A stretch of DNA of 64,000 nt from JBEDUK01 sp963781595 (GTDB taxonomy: Bacteria; Actinomycetota; UBA4738): the NCBI GenBank assembly GCA_963781595.1, contig CAWAGG010000006.1, forward strand, positions 806,001 to 870,000, read 5' to 3'. A program made the translations under genes and the position numbers. Positions 61,850-64,000 of this stretch are shown here, piece after piece (the first letter of the stretch is position 1; each line of letters opens with the position of its first letter). Below the pieces are notes generated by a model. It had not been told where the DNA came from. It did no database searches and saw only the letters and a list, made by a program, of their open reading frames with translations.

Positions 61850-62581
61850 CTACGAGGGCCCCGCCGCCCTCGCGGCTCGGGCGGCCTCGGCGGTTCCGGC
61901 GGTCCACGGGTCGCCGTGACCGGGGAGCAGGACGTCGGCGGCGAGGCCATCCAGCACATCCACCGATCGCAGCGCCTGCTGCGTGTCGCGGTTGAACGCC
62001 GACGGCATGATCTGCGGTCCCGCGCGCCCCGTGAGCGGGTTCCAGGTGACGATGACGTCCCCGGACAGCAGCACGCGACGTCCCTCCAGGAACAGACCCG
62101 CGCTCCCGGCCGTGTGTCCCGGCGCGTGGATCGCCCGGGGCTTGCCCGGAACGTCGACCACGTCACCGTCGGCGAACGTCGACACCTCGGCGACCGGGAT
62201 GACCTTCGAGCCTCCCCGGCGCACGAGCGAGAAGACGGTGCTGTAGAACGTGGGCTTCAGCAGGTACGACGTGACCTTCCCATCGTTCTTCGGCGCCTTC
62301 CCGGTACGGGCGGCCTCGGCGTCGTCGGCATGGATCCACACCCGCGCATCGGCGGACGTGCGGGCGCGCTCGGCGAACCCGGTGTGATCGGCGTGCGCGT
62401 GGGTGAGCAAGACGGCATCCAGGTCGTCCACGCGCCGACCCATGCTCGTCAGGGTGCGGGTCAGCAGATCCCAGTCCTTCGGCGCGCCCGCGTCGACGAG
62501 CGTGAACGAGCCTCCCTCCTCGATCAGGTAGAAGTTCGTGACACCCTTCGTGAGTCGATGGATCCCGTCGGCGACCTCCAC
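61850..62581 (-). CDS. Metallo-beta-lactamase-fold hydrolase
   Basis: 243 residues from GTG 62581, chosen because GGGAGG lies at ideal spacing before it. Metal-binding motifs are 'LLTHAHADHTGFAERA' (HxHxDH), 'IHAPGHTAGSAGLFLEG', 'VLLSGDVIV' and 'LLPGHGDP'. Typical of glyoxalase II-like hydrolases that cleave thioesters or lactones. The N-terminal 'VEVADGIHRLTKGVTNFYLI' is common in this family. Substrate unknown. It is divergent from the flavodoxin-like gene. Confidence 0.93.
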   Translation of the reverse strand: MEVADGIHRLTKGVTNFYLIEEGGSFTLVDAGAPKDWDLLTRTLTSMGRRVDDLDAVLLTHAHADHTGFAERARTSADARVWIHADDAEAARTGKAPKNDGKVTSYLLKPTFYSTVFSLVRRGGSKVIPVAEVSTFADGDVVDVPGKPRAIHAPGHTAGSAGLFLEGRRVLLSGDVIVTWNPLTGRAGPQIMPSAFNRDTQQALRSVDVLDGLAADVLLPGHGDPWTAGTAEAARAARAAGPS

Positions 62582-62765
62582 GTCCGTCACCTCCCAGCCA
62601 CACACCGTAGCGACTCGCGGCCGCGCGCGCGAAACGACGCCGGCCGGGAAGGGGCCGCGCGGCGGCGTCGCGGGCTGGTCGCGCGAAGGGCCCGCGCACC
62701 GTGCCACCTTGGCGTCGTGAGATGAGACGGGCCAAGATGCATCGCGACGACGGAGGGAGCGGGAG

Positions 62766-63260
62766 ATGAGGGTACTCGTCACGGCGGCAAGCAAGTACGG
62801 CGCGACGGGCGAGATCGCGTCCGCGATCGGCGAGACGCTCGGCCGGCGCGGGCTCGAGGTCACCGTGGTGCCGCCCGAGGAGGTCCAGACGGTCGAGGGG
62901 TTCGACGCCGTGGTCCTCGGCAGCGGCGTCTACGCCGGACACTGGCTGAAGCCGGCGAAGGAGTTCGTCGAACGGTTCGGCGGCGCGCTCGCCGGTCGGC
63001 CGGTCTGGCTCTTCTCGAGCGGTCCCATCGGCGATCCGCACAAGCCGACCGAGGATCCGGTCGACGTCGCCGACGTCAGCCAGGCGACGGGCGCGCGCGA
63101 GCACCGGGTGTTCGCCGGGAAGCTGGTCAAGAAGCACCTGAGCTTCGGCGAGCGGGCTATGGTGGTGGCCTTCCGGGCACCCGAGGGGGACTTCCGCGAT
63201 TGGCCCGAGATCGAACGATGGGCGTCGTCGATCGCCGACGCGATGGCGCCCGCCTCTTGA
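62766..63260 (+). CDS. Flavodoxin-domain protein (HemG-like)
   Basis: 164 residues. FMN-binding features: 'VLVTAASKYGATGEIASAIG' (phosphate loop), 'GFDAVVLGSGVYAGHWLKPA' and 'VWLFSSGPIGDPHKPTEDP'. It resembles flavodoxin-type menaquinone-dependent protoporphyrinogen oxidases, but short flavodoxin_5 proteins have varied roles. No heme genes are nearby. The start follows GGAGCGGGAG. The right-hand end precedes the truncated secreted protein by 2 bp, so the two may be co-transcribed. Confidence 0.85.
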   Translation: MRVLVTAASKYGATGEIASAIGETLGRRGLEVTVVPPEEVQTVEGFDAVVLGSGVYAGHWLKPAKEFVERFGGALAGRPVWLFSSGPIGDPHKPTEDPVDVADVSQATGAREHRVFAGKLVKKHLSFGERAMVVAFRAPEGDFRDWPEIERWASSIADAMAPAS

Positions 63261-63262
63261 TC

Positions 63263-64000
63263 ATGCGCTGGGCGGCGCTCGGCGTCGCGATCGCGACGAT
63301 CTCGATCGGGGTCGCGTCCGTGGGTCCGACCGCGCTTGCCGCACGACCCGATCCGGGGACGTCGTCCGACCCGCGCGCGTCCGCATCGCCGCGGACGCCC
63401 GCCGACGATTGTCAGCACCCCGTTCCGCCGGACTGGTTCCACGACAGTCTGGTCACGGCGATCGACATCTCCGGCGACCTGCACGCCGATTGGGCGGACT
63501 CTCCCTACGTCGCGAGGATCGTGTGTTGGCTCGGCACCGGCTTCGATGTCGCATTCAGCGAGCACGGCGACGCGTACCACGACTGGCATGGCCTCTTCGC
63601 CATGACCACGGAAGAGGTCGAAACGATCGAAGGCCCATGGATGATCGAGGACCGGCATGGCTTCCGGCTGAGCACCAAATGCTTCGTCTGGGGCTGGGCG
63701 AAGTGCCCTCGGAAGGAGAGGAACACGCGCATCGTCCAGCAGGAGATCGCGGGCCTGCGCTGGATATGGCTGGATTACGCGTGGCCGAAGAACGCCTGGA
63801 ACCACATCGTCGGTTCGGGTTCGGGTCGTTTCGATTCCTATCCGCGGCCGGGCACGGACGACGTCGCCACCCACCACCCATTGGGCATGTGTCCGGTGGC
63901 GGGAACGATCAGTTACGCAGACGATTTCGGCGCACCGCGCTACGTCGGCGGGTACCACCCGCACTGGGGCAACGACATCCTGGCGCCGCGCGGCCGTCAG
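63263..64000 (+). CDS. Secreted protein with transglycosylase-like and M23-like parts (runs off right edge)
   Basis: 246 residues are visible; the 3' end lies outside. Signal peptide 'MRWAALGVAIATISIGVASV' with cleavage after ALA. A cysteine-bearing middle part (about 55-165; 'YVARIVCWLGTGFDVAFSEH', 'HGLFAMTTEEVETIEGPWMI') could be a lysozyme or transglycosylase-like module. Near the edge 'GYHPHWGNDILAPRGRQ' has the H-x-G-x-D pattern of M23 (LytM) peptidases: HWGND followed by AP-G. The function is likely peptidoglycan cutting. The middle part is less G/C-rich than usual here. Confidence 0.65.
   Translation, partial: MRWAALGVAIATISIGVASVGPTALAARPDPGTSSDPRASASPRTPADDCQHPVPPDWFHDSLVTAIDISGDLHADWADSPYVARIVCWLGTGFDVAFSEHGDAYHDWHGLFAMTTEEVETIEGPWMIEDRHGFRLSTKCFVWGWAKCPRKERNTRIVQQEIAGLRWIWLDYAWPKNAWNHIVGSGSGRFDSYPRPGTDDVATHHPLGMCPVAGTISYADDFGAPRYVGGYHPHWGNDILAPRGRQ

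Overview
This is a high-GC, densely packed window with GTG and ATG starts, many 1-8 bp gene overlaps, and a set of genes typical of Actinomycetota: mfd, mazG, and enolase followed directly by an FtsB/DivIC-like gene. PucR-type regulators, LuxR-type response regulators, PknB-like kinases fused to TolB-like propellers and SBBP-repeat proteins point to a free-living, probably soil or sediment actinobacterium outside the well-studied genera. No rRNA, tRNA or CRISPR array was seen. The assignment is inference from gene content.

Region 1 (1-2216) is the 5' part of a large secreted RHS-type protein that runs off the left edge; it has a probable single-base frameshift near position 203. Region 2 (2316-9988, minus strand) is a bacterial microcompartment (BMC) operon: cupin, SRPBCC, DUF3830, an unrecognised CxxCGGC protein, PduL phosphotransacylase, two BMC-H shell proteins, a CoA-acylating aldehyde dehydrogenase with an encapsulation-peptide-like N-terminus, a small BMC-associated protein, four consecutive BMC-P (EutN/CcmL) vertex proteins, and a malate/lactate dehydrogenase. 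The composition resembles the PVM-type BMC of Planctomycetes and Verrucomicrobia, but no class II aldolase, diol/ethanolamine lyase or glycyl-radical enzyme is present, so the substrate is unknown.

Region 3 (10110-12913) holds a tandem HD/HD-GYP-LuxR regulator and a GAF plus TIR-like protein with a less GC-rich look. Region 4 (13190-20082, minus strand) is a tightly coupled operon: a class II amidotransferase, a GXGXG protein and an FMN glutamate synthase (GlxB/C/D-like), an AAA NTPase, LutB, LutC and acetate kinase. Acetate kinase would convert the acyl-phosphate made by PduL to acid plus ATP, and LutBC would take lactate to pyruvate, so regions 2 and 4 probably form one pathway. The divergent GAF-PucR regulator (20306-22204) and a glutamine-synthetase-like enzyme (22800-24152) are the likely controller and the nitrogen partner. 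A 13-bp repeat in the divergent promoter region is a candidate operator.

Region 5 (24156-29393) has an SDR dehydrogenase, a methyltransferase and mfd. Region 6 (29480-36993) contains a PQQ-type propeller gene cleanly interrupted by a complete IS3-family element, then three tandem sulfatases, two of which share an identical 381-bp leader plus N-terminal coding block. Region 7 (37139-44817) carries two PknB-like kinase/TolB systems (one fused, one split), an FHA-HTH regulator, an SBBP-repeat protein and a remnant of a second SBBP gene. Region 8 (44913-59679) has a small membrane operon, mazG, an MFS transporter with a cyclic-nucleotide-binding domain coupled to a receiver-HTH-adenylate cyclase, a NarL-type two-component pair, a MacB/FtsX-like ABC exporter with two permeases, an orphan receiver and an M20 amidohydrolase. 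Region 9 (59795-64000) holds enolase, an FtsB-like protein, a small zinc-ribbon-like protein, an MBL hydrolase, a flavodoxin-like protein and a truncated secreted M23-like peptidase.
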